DNA of 64,000 bases from an uncultured Erythrobacter sp. (GCF_958304185.1 NZ_OY284433.1:186001-250000), one strand, 5' to 3'. Positions 37,599-47,044 are shown, counted from the stretch's first letter. Program-made: numbers and translations. The notes: generated from the letters alone by a model not told the origin.

Positions 37599-39148
37599 TG
37601 GCCATACCCCGGTTCGCCCGCAACCCGCACGGCCTCACGCGCGGCGGCGATCAGCGCGCCGGACTTGGCGCGGCATTCGGCGAGTTCGTAATCGGGATCG
37701 CTATCGGCGACGATGCCAGCGCCTGCTTGCACATGCATCACGCCGTCTTTTACCACCGCAGTGCGCAGCACGATGCAGCTATCAAGGCTACCATCCGGCG
37801 CGAAATAGCCCACGCCGCCCGCATAGGCGCCGCGGGTCTCGGGTTCGAGCTCAGCGATGATTTCGCAGGCGCGGATCTTGGGCGCGCCTGACACGGTGCC
37901 TGCCGGGAAGCCTGCAAACAGCGCGTCGAGCGCGTCTTTGTCAGGCGCCAGATTGCCGATGACATTGCTGACGATGTGCATGACGTGGCTGTAACGCTCG
38001 ATCGTGAAGCTGTCGGTGACCTCCACCGTCCCCGCTGCCGCGACCCGGCCCACGTCGTTACGCCCGAGATCGAGCAGCATCAGATGCTCGGCGCGTTCCT
38101 TGGGATCGGCGAGCAGGCTTGCCTCATTGGCGATATCGTCTTCGCGTGTGGCCCCGCGTGGGCGCGTCCCGGCGATGGGGCGGATGGTGACTTCGGCATC
38201 GCCCTTGTCGTTGGGACGCACTCGGACGAGAATCTCCGGGCTCGACCCCACCAGCGCGAAGCCCGGGAGGTCGAGGAAATAGAGGAAGGGCGACGGGTTC
38301 ACCCGCCGCAGCGCGCGGTAAAGCGCCAGGGGGGGCAGGGTGAAGGGGCAGGTGAAGCGCTGGGCCAGCACGACTTGGAAGATGTCGCCCGCGAGGATGT
38401 AGTCCTTGGCGCGCAGGGCCATCGCCTTGTAATCGTCGGGCGCGATTACGGGGGCGAGATCGGGCAAGCTGCCGGGCACCGCATCGGTGGGGGCCGCTGG
38501 CATGGCCTGACCAAGCTGGCTGAGGGTCGCGTCAATCCGCTCGCCCGCGCGTTCAACTGCTGCGGCAGGATCGCTCGCCTCCCAGATCGGCGCGATGGCG
38601 AAAAGCGCGTTGGTCAGCCCGTCGAACACCAGAATGACCGTGGGCCGCACGAACAGCATGTCGGGAAGGTCGAGCGGGCTGTCGGCGGCGCGGGGCAGGG
38701 TTTCGACCAGCCCGATGGTCTCGTAACCGAGATAGCCGACAAGGCACGCGAGCGCGGGCGGCAGGCCTTCCGGCATCGGGTCGATGCGGCAGGTAGCCGC
38801 CAAGGCGCGTAATTCCGCCAGCGCATCGCCCGGGCAGGAGCTGAAAGCCTCGCGGTCAGCGCGCCAGTCGGGGTTGATCTCGGCCGCGTTGCCTTTGGCC
38901 CGGAACACCAGATCAGGATCGAGGCCCAGCAGGCTGTAACGCCCGCGCACTTCGCCGCCTTCGACCGATTCGAGCAGGAAATCGCCGCGTCCCGGCACAA
39001 TCAAGCGCCGCGCTGCGCCCACGGGCGTGTCGCTGTCGGCGATGATCCGCCGCCACACCAGCGCCGCGCGGCCCTCGGCCAGTGTGGCTGCGGCCGCGGC
39101 GGCGTTTTCGGGCAGGCCTGTGGCAGCGCCGGAGAGGGGTGCAGTCAC
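37595..39148 (-). CDS. trpE: Anthranilate synthase component I
   Basis: TrpE makes anthranilate from chorismate and ammonia. The 517-aa protein has the feedback-site region SVEGGEVRGRYSLLGLDP (LLESVEGG), and the catalytic half with IFQVVLAQRF, GSSPEILVRV, IRPIAGTRPRG, DLGRNDVGRVA and the C-terminal GGVGYFAPDGSLDSCI. It starts 20 nt after ppiD, and no leader peptide or attenuator is visible between the two, so control by transcription attenuation at this junction is unlikely. Confidence 0.95.
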   Translation of the reverse strand: MTAPLSGAATGLPENAAAAAATLAEGRAALVWRRIIADSDTPVGAARRLIVPGRGDFLLESVEGGEVRGRYSLLGLDPDLVFRAKGNAAEINPDWRADREAFSSCPGDALAELRALAATCRIDPMPEGLPPALACLVGYLGYETIGLVETLPRAADSPLDLPDMLFVRPTVILVFDGLTNALFAIAPIWEASDPAAAVERAGERIDATLSQLGQAMPAAPTDAVPGSLPDLAPVIAPDDYKAMALRAKDYILAGDIFQVVLAQRFTCPFTLPPLALYRALRRVNPSPFLYFLDLPGFALVGSSPEILVRVRPNDKGDAEVTIRPIAGTRPRGATREDDIANEASLLADPKERAEHLMLLDLGRNDVGRVAAAGTVEVTDSFTIERYSHVMHIVSNVIGNLAPDKDALDALFAGFPAGTVSGAPKIRACEIIAELEPETRGAYAGGVGYFAPDGSLDSCIVLRTAVVKDGVMHVQAGAGIVADSDPDYELAECRAKSGALIAAAREAVRVAGEPGYGQ

Positions 39149-39168
39149 GAAGCCAGCCCGCCAGTCGC

Positions 39169-41100
39169 TTACTGTTCGCCCGAGAGCCGCTTGCGCACCG
39201 CCGCGATGGCGGGCTCGTTGCGGGTCACGCCCAGCGACTTGCGCATGGCAGCGGCCGCCTGCGCGCGGTATTCATCGCTCAGCGCCGTGCCAAGCTGCTG
39301 GCGGGTCTGGGCGACGAGATTGGGTTCCTGGTCGAGCGGCAGGGTGCTGATGTCCTCCAGCGCGACGACATACCAGCCGAGCCCGCGCGGACCTTCGAGC
39401 GATTTCACCGTGCCTTCAGCCATGCTGAACAGCAGCACCAGCGGCGGCGCAATCCGCTGACGCTGGCTGGCGAGCAGTTCGCGGCGTTCCAGATTGATCG
39501 CCTCACGCTCGAACCCGGGCTTGTTCTCGGCAGCCATCGCCGCAGCCAGCGGCGTACCGGCACGCACCTTGGCCATGATCCGGTCAGCCGCCTGCTTGGC
39601 GAGGACCGCACCCTGACTGCGCTTCCACCCGGCAATCGCACTTTCGCGCACTTCGGCGAGCGGCGCGGCGCGGGCTTCATCGACGCGGGCGACTTCGAAA
39701 ATCACGAATTGTTCGGCTTCGACCTGCGCCAGCTGCGGCTCGCTTTCTTCCATCTGGAAGGCGGTGTTGAGCAGCGGAGCGAGCTGCGGCACGATCTGCA
39801 CCTGCGGCTGACCAAAGGCGCGCCCATCCGCCAGCAGCGCCGGCGTGGTCTCGACCTTCAGCCCATAGGCTTCGGCCACTTCGGCCAGCGCCGTGCCGCC
39901 ATCAATCTCGGCTTCGATTTCCGAGGTGAGATCGGCGATTGCGGCGGCGCGCTTTTCGGTGGTGAGCTGTTCTGTCAGCTCTGGCGTCACCTGCGCCAGC
40001 GTTCGGGCGGGCGCGCGTTCGATTGTGTCGACCCGTGCCACATACCAGCCGAGCGTGCCCTGCGCCGGATCGACCACGCCGCCCTCGCTTGCCTTGAAAG
40101 CGGCCTGGGCAAAGGCAAAGCTGGTGGCGCTCGCCATAGCTTCGCGGGTGCGCGCCGGGGAGCGCGAGGCGGTGAAGTTCGCCTCGCGCGCAACCGCCTC
40201 AAGCGAGGCTCCGGCGCGGATGCGGGCGGTAAGCGCCTTGGCCGCGTCTTCGGTGGGCACCACAAAGCTGGAGACGATGCGGCTCTCAGTCGCTTGATAT
40301 TTGGCGGCATCGCGCTTGAACCGCTCGGCGATTTCGGCCGGAGTGGGCGCGGCGTTGACCTTGAGCGTGTCCGTACCGAACACCGCAAAGCGCAGCGTGC
40401 GCCGCTCGGGCCGGACGAACTGGGCACGGTTGTCGCTATACCACGCGGTCAGCTGGCTTTCGGACGGGTTCCCGGCGGGAGCAAAGGCTGCACTGGGGAT
40501 CAAAGCGATCTCGCCTTTGCGCTTTTCCAGCACCAGCGCGGCATATTGGCGCGCGACCTTTTCGGGCAGCTGCGGCGAGGCAACGGCCGAGCGCAGCAAT
40601 TGCTGTTCGATCAGGTCAATCGCGAGGTCGCGGCGGAAGGTCGCGTCGGTCAGGCCGCGCTGGCCGATGGCGGCAAGATAGGCCTGCTGATCGAACTGGC
40701 CGGTTAGGCCCTGGAAGGCCTGAATCTGCAAAATCTCACTGTTCACGAGGTTTTCGCCAGCGCGCAGGCCATAGTCCTTGCCATATTGGCCCACGGCGAA
40801 ACGGTCGATCATCTGCTTGACCACTTCGTCAAGCGAACCCTCGGCGATGAATTCCGACATGGTCAGCGTCGGGTTGCTCTGGCGAACCTGCGCCAGCGCA
40901 TTGTTCGCTGAGACGGTAAGATCGGAAATCGGGATCGCCTCGCCGCCCACCACAGCCATACGGTCGGTATTGGTCACGCCGCCGAAATTCGTATTACCGA
41001 GGTCAGAAGCCACGAAGGCCAACGCCATCAGGCCAAGGAACGCAAGAAAGATCGGCAGCCCGATCTTCGACTGGAAAAAGCGGCGGAAAAACGAAAACAT
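39169..41100 (-). CDS. ppiD: Membrane-anchored periplasmic peptidyl-prolyl isomerase (PpiD/SurA type)
   Basis: This 643-aa protein begins MFSFFRRFFQSKIGLP, with one transmembrane helix (about 13-33), so the bulk lies in the periplasm. A SurA-like N-terminal domain (40-220) is followed by parvulin-like regions (RIVSSFVVPTEDAAKALTARI, GTLGWYV) and a second parvulin-type repeat (RGLGWYVVALEDI). It probably helps fold exported proteins. ATG 41100 is chosen; upstream extension to 41169 lacks family features. It heads the leftward trp-moa-lexA run. Confidence 0.92.
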   Translation of the reverse strand: MFSFFRRFFQSKIGLPIFLAFLGLMALAFVASDLGNTNFGGVTNTDRMAVVGGEAIPISDLTVSANNALAQVRQSNPTLTMSEFIAEGSLDEVVKQMIDRFAVGQYGKDYGLRAGENLVNSEILQIQAFQGLTGQFDQQAYLAAIGQRGLTDATFRRDLAIDLIEQQLLRSAVASPQLPEKVARQYAALVLEKRKGEIALIPSAAFAPAGNPSESQLTAWYSDNRAQFVRPERRTLRFAVFGTDTLKVNAAPTPAEIAERFKRDAAKYQATESRIVSSFVVPTEDAAKALTARIRAGASLEAVAREANFTASRSPARTREAMASATSFAFAQAAFKASEGGVVDPAQGTLGWYVARVDTIERAPARTLAQVTPELTEQLTTEKRAAAIADLTSEIEAEIDGGTALAEVAEAYGLKVETTPALLADGRAFGQPQVQIVPQLAPLLNTAFQMEESEPQLAQVEAEQFVIFEVARVDEARAAPLAEVRESAIAGWKRSQGAVLAKQAADRIMAKVRAGTPLAAAMAAENKPGFEREAINLERRELLASQRQRIAPPLVLLFSMAEGTVKSLEGPRGLGWYVVALEDISTLPLDQEPNLVAQTRQQLGTALSDEYRAQAAAAMRKSLGVTRNEPAIAAVRKRLSGEQ

Positions 41101-41344
41101 GGCGTAATTGACCCATCCGAGGCTGGCTGATGGCAGGACGCAAGCGCCCTTAGCGCACACCGCGATCACTCGCGTTGCCCGGGCGCTTTAGAGGCCCTGC
41201 GACCACACGGCAACAGGTGGCTGCGCGTTTTGACTAGTCCGGCTTCCTCGGCTAGCGGACGCGGGCCCCGGGCACTAGAGCAAGCACAGAATCATAACCC
41301 GCCCAGGGCTATCCCTCTCAATTATATAAAGTGCAGGACAAGTC

Positions 41345-42118
41345 ATGACCCGCCGACCCTACATCGTCGGAAACTGGAAGATGCACGGCACCCGTGCGAT
41401 GCTGTCCGAAGCGCGTGCGATCGACCGTGCGGCCCAGCGTCACATGAAGGTAGAGGTGGCGCTCGCGCCGCCTTACACCCTGATCCATCCGATCCACCGC
41501 GAAGCCGAACAGATCGGCGTTGGCGCGCAGGACTGCCACCATGAAGATGGCGGCGCGCATACCGGCGATATCTCGGCGGCGATGATTGCCGATGCGGGCG
41601 CGAAGTTCGTTATCCTTGGCCATTCCGAACGCAGAACCGGACATACCGAAAGCGATGCCCGTGTGCGTGCCAAGGCCGAAGCCGCGCTGGCGGCGGGCCT
41701 GCGGATCATCATGTGCTGCGGCGAAAGCGCGGAAACCCGCGAGTCGGGCAAGGCGGCCGCCTTCGTGAAGAAGCAGCTCAAGGCCTCGCTCCCGCCAGCG
41801 GACCAACTGCCCGCCGACATTGGTGACAAGCTGACGGTCGCCTATGAGCCGATCTGGGCGATCGGCACCGGCAATGCCGCCACTACCGATGATATCGCCG
41901 AGATGCACGGCGCGATCCGCGCACTTTTGATCGAGTTGTTCGGCGAGGAGCATGGGCGCGACGTGCGCATCATCTATGGCGGCTCGGTCAAGCCAGAGAA
42001 CGCCGCCGCGATCTTCGCTGTCCCCGATGTCGGCGGCGCGTTGGTGGGCGGGGCGAGCCTGACGGCGGATAGCTTCATGGGCATCGCCCTCGCTGCAAGC
42101 GAGCCGTTCGAGAACTGA
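41345..42118 (+). CDS. tpiA: Triosephosphate isomerase
   Basis: TpiA interconverts dihydroxyacetone phosphate and glyceraldehyde 3-phosphate. The 257-aa TIM barrel has catalytic Lys12 (GNWKMHG), the electrophilic His in ILGHSERR, the catalytic Glu in AYEPIWAIGTG, and the phosphate loop YGGSVKPENA and VGGASL. It is divergent from ppiD with a 244-bp shared upstream region and leads to secG and pyrG. Confidence 0.97.
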   Translation: MTRRPYIVGNWKMHGTRAMLSEARAIDRAAQRHMKVEVALAPPYTLIHPIHREAEQIGVGAQDCHHEDGGAHTGDISAAMIADAGAKFVILGHSERRTGHTESDARVRAKAEAALAAGLRIIMCCGESAETRESGKAAAFVKKQLKASLPPADQLPADIGDKLTVAYEPIWAIGTGNAATTDDIAEMHGAIRALLIELFGEEHGRDVRIIYGGSVKPENAAAIFAVPDVGGALVGGASLTADSFMGIALAASEPFEN

Positions 42119-42240
42119 GCGCGCCAATGCTGTGATGGGCGTGAAGGCGGTGCGGGCTTGCCGCGCAGGCCTTGCGCCCCTACATGGCGCGCAAGCAATG
42201 CAACCGGGCGGTCAATCGCCCTCGGCCACGAGAATCGTTC

Positions 42241-42636
42241 ATGTCTCTGTTCATCTTCCTCACCGTGATCCAGGCCATTGTGGCCGCCGCGCTGGTCGGC
42301 GTCGTGCTGATGCAGCGCTCCGAAGGCGGCGGGCTCGGTATCGGCTCCAGCCCCGGCGGGGCATTTGGCGCGCGCGGTGCGGCGGATTTCCTGACCCGGT
42401 CGACCAAGTGGCTGGCGGTGGCCTTCGTGACGCTCTCGATCGTTCTGGCTGCGCTCGCCGTGCGGGAAAGCCGCGTGGGCGGAGTGACGACCACGCTCGA
42501 CCGCAATGCGCCCGGCGCGGCGGCTCCGGCAGTGCCTGACCTTCTCGCCGATCCCGTTCCGGCACCTGCTCCGGCCCAGAACGAAGCGGCGCCTGCGCCC
42601 GCTGCACCGGCACCTGCGGCTCCGGCCGGCCAGTAA
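42241..42636 (+). CDS. secG: Preprotein translocase subunit SecG
   Basis: SecG is the small accessory subunit of the SecYEG channel. The 131-aa protein has two helices (about 3-22 and 52-71) with the family segment VLMQRSEGGGLGIGSSPGGAFGARG (landmarks QRSEGGGLG and FGARGAADFLTRSTKWLA). The tail is Ala/Pro-rich and low complexity. ATG 42241 is used because it gives the normal N-terminus. The tpiA-secG-pyrG order is common in alphaproteobacteria. Confidence 0.93.
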   Translation: MSLFIFLTVIQAIVAAALVGVVLMQRSEGGGLGIGSSPGGAFGARGAADFLTRSTKWLAVAFVTLSIVLAALAVRESRVGGVTTTLDRNAPGAAAPAVPDLLADPVPAPAPAQNEAAPAPAAPAPAAPAGQ

Positions 42637-42763
42637 TCGCCCGTAAGGGGCAGCGTAATGCTGTCCCGCGGCCCTAAAATCTACGTGACTGTGGATGGCA
42701 CGCATCCTGTGCGGCGCAATTCGCTTGCTCCGAATCCCTCCTGTTGCTTAAGGCCCAAATCCC

Positions 42764-44401
42764 ATGGCGCGGTACATTTTCATCACCGGCGGCGTGGTCT
42801 CCTCGCTCGGCAAAGGTCTCATGGCAGCCTCACTGGCTGCCCTTCTTCAGGCGCGCGGCTTCAAGGTCCGCATCCGCAAGTTCGATCCCTATCTCAACGT
42901 CGATCCGGGCACGATGAGCCCGTACCAGCATGGTGAGGTCTATGTGACCGATGACGGGGCCGAGACCGATCTCGACCTCGGGCATTACGAACGCTTCACC
43001 GGCGTCTCCGCGCGGCAAAGCGACAACATCACCTCGGGCCGGGTTTACCGCGACATCATCGCGCGCGAACGGCGCGGTGACTATCTCGGCGCGACGGTGC
43101 AGGTGATCCCGCACGTCACCGATGAGATCAAAGCCTTCGCGCTCGCCGATCAGGACGATCACGATTTCATCCTGTGCGAGATTGGCGGCACGGTAGGCGA
43201 CATCGAATCGCTGCCTTTCATGGAAGCGATCCGCCAACTCCGGAACGAGCTGGAACCGCTCCAGACCCTCTCGGTCCACGTCACGCTGGTCCCCTACATC
43301 AAGGCCGCGGGCGAGCTGAAGACCAAGCCGACCCAGCACTCGGTGCGTGAATTGGCGAGCCTTGGTATCAAGCCCGACATTCTGCTGTGCCGCGCCGAGC
43401 ATCCGATCCCGGAGAGCGACCGCCGCAAGATCGCGCAGTTCTGCAACGTGCGCGCCGAAGCGGTGATCCAGGCTCTGGATGCGCCTTCGATCTATGCGGT
43501 GCCGCAGCAATATCACGCCGAAGGTCTCGACGCCGAGGTGCTCCGCGCGTTCGGGATCACCGATGCGCCTGCACCCGACCTTTCGGCGTGGGAGGATGTG
43601 ACCGACCGCCAGTTCAACCCGGAAGGCGAAGTGACGATCGCTGTGGTCGGCAAATATGTCGGTCTTCAGGACGCCTATAAAAGCCTCAACGAAGCGCTGG
43701 TGCATGGCGGGCTCGCCAACCGGGTGAAGGTCAACATCCGCTGGATCGACGCCGAAATCTTCGAAGGCGACGACGAATCGCAGATCATCGCCGCATTGGA
43801 GCCGATGCACGGCATTCTCGTTCCCGGCGGCTTTGGTGAGCGCGGGAGCGAAGGCAAGATTGCCAGCGTCCGCTTTGCGCGGGAACGCAACGTGCCGTTC
43901 TTTGGTATCTGCCTCGGAATGCAGATGGCCTGCATCGAAGGCGCGCGCGCGGCTGGCTTTGCCGATGCCTCGTCGACCGAGTTCGGCCCCACCGAAAGCC
44001 CGGTGGTCGGCATCATCACTGAGTGGATGAGCAAGGAAGGCCTCCAAAGCCGCGCTGAAGGCGGCGATCTCGGCGGCACCATGCGTCTGGGCGCCTATCC
44101 AGCCAAGCTCAGCCCCAACAGCCACACCTCGCAGATTTATGGCGGGGCCGAGGTCATCTCCGAACGCCACCGCCATCGTTACGAGGTCAACAGCGCCTTT
44201 ATCGAGCCGCTGGAAAAGCAGGGCCTGATCTTTGCCGGGATGTCACCTGACGGTCTGCTGCCCGAAATCGTCGAGCGGCCCGACCACCCGTGGTTTGTTG
44301 GTGTGCAATTTCACCCGGAGCTCAAATCGCGGCCCTTTGATCCGCACCCGCTGTTCGCCGGGTTCATCGCAGCTGCGCTGGAACAGTCGCGACTCGTCTA
44401 A
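42764..44401 (+). CDS. pyrG: CTP synthase
   Basis: PyrG makes CTP from UTP, ATP and glutamine. The 545-aa enzyme has the synthetase half with [19 protein letters not shown] and [15 protein letters not shown], and the class I glutaminase half with [11 protein letters not shown], nucleophile Cys in GICLGMQMA and the His/Glu of [13 protein letters not shown] 42764 follows a 127-bp gap after secG, so it may have its own promoter. A structured gene-free gap follows. Confidence 0.97.
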   Translation: MARYIFITGGVVSSLGKGLMAASLAALLQARGFKVRIRKFDPYLNVDPGTMSPYQHGEVYVTDDGAETDLDLGHYERFTGVSARQSDNITSGRVYRDIIARERRGDYLGATVQVIPHVTDEIKAFALADQDDHDFILCEIGGTVGDIESLPFMEAIRQLRNELEPLQTLSVHVTLVPYIKAAGELKTKPTQHSVRELASLGIKPDILLCRAEHPIPESDRRKIAQFCNVRAEAVIQALDAPSIYAVPQQYHAEGLDAEVLRAFGITDAPAPDLSAWEDVTDRQFNPEGEVTIAVVGKYVGLQDAYKSLNEALVHGGLANRVKVNIRWIDAEIFEGDDESQIIAALEPMHGILVPGGFGERGSEGKIASVRFARERNVPFFGICLGMQMACIEGARAAGFADASSTEFGPTESPVVGIITEWMSKEGLQSRAEGGDLGGTMRLGAYPAKLSPNSHTSQIYGGAEVISERHRHRYEVNSAFIEPLEKQGLIFAGMSPDGLLPEIVERPDHPWFVGVQFHPELKSRPFDPHPLFAGFIAAALEQSRLV

Positions 44402-44460
44402 GCCATTATCCTGTCACTTTTCGCAGTGCTGGACTTGATCTGCGAGGCACGTCGTTTCCC

Positions 44461-44566
44461 GTCTGCGGAGCAGACTAGGTCGGCGTTTAGCAAGGCTTTG
44501 CAATCCTTTGTTTCATAAGCGGGACTTGCCATGTCCCTTCCTTACAAGGATTGCAGATAAGCCTTG
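44461..44566 (+). other. Highly structured non-coding element after pyrG
   Basis: A perfect hairpin GTCTGC-GGA-GCAGAC lies at 44461-44475. It is followed by a long nested stem-loop: CAAGGCTT (44491-44498) with AAGCCTTG (44559-44566), TGCAATCCTTTG with CAAGGATTGCA inside it, and GGGAC/GTCCC at the tip (44521-44537). No U run follows, so it is not an obvious intrinsic terminator. It begins about 60 bp after the pyrG stop. It could stabilise the pyrG 3' end, be part of a small RNA, or be a palindromic repeat. Strand is assigned by the pyrG direction only. The rest of the 44402-44829 gap outside this and the next element shows nothing I can name. Confidence 0.55.
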
Positions 44567-44703
44567 CGCCTTGTTGCCTTTACGCATTAGACGGAGCTTG
44601 GATTTAACTATTTTCTAGGGACAATTGCGCTGAGTCTACCGAATTGCTGCTGTACAACCGAACAGTGATTCGATCCGGCTTTGGCGGGTCTCTATGAAAC
44701 AGG

Positions 44704-44800
44704 CTTGTCTGGTCTTGTCCGTCTTCTGCGACCCGGACGGATAGGTTCAGACGAGGCGGCGCAAGCCGCGGGGGCGGATCGCAAGATCCGCCCCCTTTCA
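44704..44800 (+). ncRNA. Candidate small RNA with three hairpins and an intrinsic terminator
   Basis: Outer stem CTTGTCTG (44704-44711) pairs with CAGACGAG (44748-44755), enclosing TCCGTC/GACGGA (44718-44723 with 44736-44741). Next is GCGGC-GCAA-GCCGC (44756-44769), and then an 11-bp terminator hairpin with a GCAA loop. The stack of stable hairpins ending in a terminator on the + strand, with no open reading frame in front and pyrG ending about 300 bp earlier, argues for a separate non-coding transcript. The 5' end is not determined and I cannot match it to a known RNA family. Confidence 0.5.
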
Positions 44801-44805
44801 TTTTC
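44770..44805 (+). terminator. Strong intrinsic terminator
   Basis: GGGGGCGGATC (44770-44780), loop GCAA, GATCCGCCCCC (44785-44795): a perfect 11-bp stem, followed by TTTCATTTTC. The T-rich side is on the + strand, so it ends rightward transcription (the candidate small RNA or pyrG readthrough). On the minus strand it also stands just beyond the hsp20 stop, but no U run follows there. Confidence 0.8.
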
Positions 44806-44829
44806 ATTATCGGTTTGAACCGGCGTGCC

Positions 44830-45309
44830 TCAGGCAGCGCTGGCGGTATCGTCACCTTCGTTGGTCGGCACGGCGGTGAGCGTAGTGGTGCCGCCAATCG
44901 CGATTTTGCGGGGCTTCATCGCATCGGGCACTTCGCGCACGAGATCGATGATCAGTAGGCCATCGGCCAGATCAGCACGCTCGACCCGAACGAAATCAGC
45001 CAGTTCGAACCGGCGTTCAAAGCCGCGGTTGGCTATGCCGACATGGATCAGTTCGGAGCCATCCTCAGCCTCGTCGCGCTTGCGACCCTGCACCACCAGC
45101 AGGTTCTGCTGGGCGGTGATGTCGATATCCTGCGAGCGGAAACCGGCCACCGCGAGGGTGATGCGGTAATTGTCCTCGCCCCGGCGCGAGATGTTGAAGG
45201 GGGGATAATTGTCGCCAGCATTCAGGCGCGCCTGATTTTCGAGCAGGTCGAACAGGCGATCAAAGCCCACAGTGGAGCGGCGGTAGGGGGTGAAATCGAA
45301 ACGGGACAT
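44830..45309 (-). CDS. Small heat-shock protein, Hsp20/alpha-crystallin family
   Basis: This 159-aa ATP-independent holdase has the N-terminal MSRFDFTPYRRSTVGFDRLFD (landmarks TPYRRSTVGFDRLFDLLE), the YPPFNISRRGEDNYRITLAVAGF alpha-crystallin entry strands and the LLVVQGRK segment, as in IbpA-like proteins of alphaproteobacteria. ATG 45309 has GAGGA about 10 nt upstream. It is divergent from grxC. No ROSE-type thermosensor could be confirmed in the leader. Confidence 0.93.
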   Translation of the reverse strand: MSRFDFTPYRRSTVGFDRLFDLLENQARLNAGDNYPPFNISRRGEDNYRITLAVAGFRSQDIDITAQQNLLVVQGRKRDEAEDGSELIHVGIANRGFERRFELADFVRVERADLADGLLIIDLVREVPDAMKPRKIAIGGTTTLTAVPTNEGDDTASAA

Positions 45310-45472
45310 AGTTGCAAATCCTCTTGGTTGAGCAATTTGGTTCGGATGCGGGCCTGCCGGATGCAGCACCCGCCTTGTCACCGTGCCGTTTCCCAAGACT
45401 GGCGAAACGCGGCGACACCGCCTATCTGGTTTATCCACCCGCGCTTTCAAGAGCATTTGGCAAGAGGGACCT

Positions 45473-45736
45473 ATGGCCAGCCCACAGATCGATATCTACA
45501 CCAAGTTCGCCTGCCCCTTCTGCGTGCGTGCCAAGCGGCTGCTGACGCAAAAGGGCGCCGATTTCACCGAGCATGACATCACGATGGGCGGGGCACGACG
45601 CGACGAGATGCTCGCCCGCGCGCCGAACGCGATGACGGTGCCGCAAATCTTTATCGGCGATGTGCACGTTGGCGGGTCCGATGACCTCGCCGCGCTGGAA
45701 GCCGCGGGCAAGCTCGACGCGTTGCTGGCGGGTTGA
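45473..45736 (+). CDS. grxC: Glutaredoxin 3
   Basis: This 87-aa dithiol glutaredoxin has the CPFC active site (Cys14, Cys17), the cis-Pro TVPQIF and the GSDDLAALE glutathione-binding turn. It reduces disulphides and glutathionylated proteins in the cytoplasm. ATG 45473 has GAGGGA upstream; the long extension to 45383 is discarded. The stop shares a base with the ATG of the next gene. Confidence 0.95.
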   Translation: MASPQIDIYTKFACPFCVRAKRLLTQKGADFTEHDITMGGARRDEMLARAPNAMTVPQIFIGDVHVGGSDDLAALEAAGKLDALLAG

Positions 45737-46557
45737 TGCCGAAGATCGCGGTCTTGCAGATTTGCTCGGGGGTTGATCCTGAGGCGAATTTCCGCGCGAT
45801 TGCTGATGCAGTGCGGACGGCGGCGGGGGAGGGGGCGGCGATGCTCTTTACTCCAGAAATGTCGCTGTTGCTTGACCGCAACCGTTCTCGGGCGGCAGAG
45901 CATATCGTGTCCCAGGACCAGTCGCCTTTTGTGCCCCTGCTGGCCGATCTGGCGCGCGATACGGGGCTGACTATCGCGCTTGGTTCCATGGCTGTGGCTG
46001 TGCCGGGCGGCAAGAACGCCAACCGCTCAATGCTATTCGCCCCCGCCGCCGCGCAGCCGGTGACCTACGACAAGATCCATATGTTCGATGTCGAACTGGC
46101 GACGGGTGAGACCTGGCGGGAAAGCAATGCCTATGAACCGGGGCGCGAGGTTGTAAGCGTCGAAAATACCCCCATCGGGCGGCTTGGCCTTGCGGTCTGC
46201 TATGACTTGCGCTTCCCCGCACTCTTCGGCGAACTCGGCAACCGGCGCTGCGATGCGATTGCCGTACCAGCCGCCTTCACCAAGCCCACCGGGGCTGCCC
46301 ATTGGCACGTGATGCTGCGCGCCCGCGCAATTGAGGCGAGCGCCTTCGTGATTGCGGCCGCGCAGGTTGGGAGCCATGAAGACGGCCGCGAGACCTATGG
46401 CCACAGCCTCGTCGTCGATCCGTGGGGCGAGATTTTGCTCGATATGGGCGGCGATGCGCCCGGCTTGGCGTTCTGTGACATCGACCTTGCCCGGATCGCC
46501 GAAGTTCGCGCGCAGGTGCCCGCTCTTGCCAACCGTCGCCAAATTGCCACATCTTGA
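45736..46557 (+). CDS. Carbon-nitrogen (nitrilase-superfamily) hydrolase
   Basis: This 273-aa protein carries the Glu-Lys-Cys triad: Glu41 (FTPEMS), Lys113 (YDKIHMF) and Cys155 (AVCYDLRFP). It belongs to the branch of Nit1-like amidases, which includes deaminated-glutathione amidase. The dGSH-repair role fits its coupling to a glutaredoxin gene, but substrate specificity cannot be read from the sequence. ATG 45736 overlaps the grxC stop by one base (a TTG at 45733 is an alternative). Confidence 0.9.
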   Translation: MPKIAVLQICSGVDPEANFRAIADAVRTAAGEGAAMLFTPEMSLLLDRNRSRAAEHIVSQDQSPFVPLLADLARDTGLTIALGSMAVAVPGGKNANRSMLFAPAAAQPVTYDKIHMFDVELATGETWRESNAYEPGREVVSVENTPIGRLGLAVCYDLRFPALFGELGNRRCDAIAVPAAFTKPTGAAHWHVMLRARAIEASAFVIAAAQVGSHEDGRETYGHSLVVDPWGEILLDMGGDAPGLAFCDIDLARIAEVRAQVPALANRRQIATS

Positions 46558-46563
46558 TCTGCG

Positions 46564-47031
46564 ATGATCGTTTTCGACCTCTCCTGCCATGAAGGCCACC
46601 GCTTCGAGGGCTGGTTTGCCTCATCGACCGATTACGCGGAACAGCAAGCGCGCGGATTACTCGCCTGCCCGTCATGCGGCTCGGCCGATGTGAGCAAGGC
46701 GCCGATGGCCCCGGCTGTGCCGGCCAAGGGCAACACCCGGCAGGAGGTCCTGCCGCCAGAGGCACCGCGACAGGTCGCCAACACGCCGATGCCGCCCGAG
46801 GTGCAAAAGGCGCTCGCCGCATTGGCCAAAGCGCAGGCTGCGGCGCTTAAGAACAGCACATGGGTCGGCGACAAGTTCGCCGAGGAAACCCGCAAGATGC
46901 ATTATGGCGAGCGTGACGAAGCCCCGATCCACGGGCAGGCGAGCCTTGCCGAGGCCAAGGCGCTGATTGAGGAGGGCGTGCCGGTCGCCCCGCTGCCGTT
47001 CCCCGTGGCGCCGCCCGAAAAGTTGAATTGA
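46564..47031 (+). CDS. DUF1178 family protein
   Basis: This 155-aa protein starts MIVFDLSCHEGHRFEGWF, with a C-x-x-C pair (CPSCGS, Cys35 and Cys38) that with Cys8/His could bind zinc; this is the DUF1178 pattern seen in alpha- and betaproteobacteria. The middle (Pro/Ala-rich) leads to a helical part with STWVGDKFAEETRKMHYGE. Function is unknown. It starts six nt after the hydrolase stop, in the same run as grxC. Confidence 0.9.
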   Translation: MIVFDLSCHEGHRFEGWFASSTDYAEQQARGLLACPSCGSADVSKAPMAPAVPAKGNTRQEVLPPEAPRQVANTPMPPEVQKALAALAKAQAAALKNSTWVGDKFAEETRKMHYGERDEAPIHGQASLAEAKALIEEGVPVAPLPFPVAPPEKLN

Positions 47032-47044
47032 AGAGATGTTTGTG

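Noticed and set aside
41230-41258. TTGACT with TAGCGG 17 bp downstream as a tpiA promoter
   Set aside because: The -35 fits well but the -10 matches only two of six consensus bases, so the call would rest on one hexamer.
42206-42221. GGGCG-GTCAAT-CGCCC hairpin before secG
   Set aside because: Short stem without a U run in GC-rich DNA; such hairpins are expected by chance.
42830-44176. 448-aa open frame antisense to pyrG
   Set aside because: Shadow of pyrG; no motif, and composition typical for antisense of high-GC genes.
44770-44800. The terminator as belonging to hsp20 on the minus strand
   Set aside because: On that strand no U run follows the stem; the T-rich tract is only on the + strand side.
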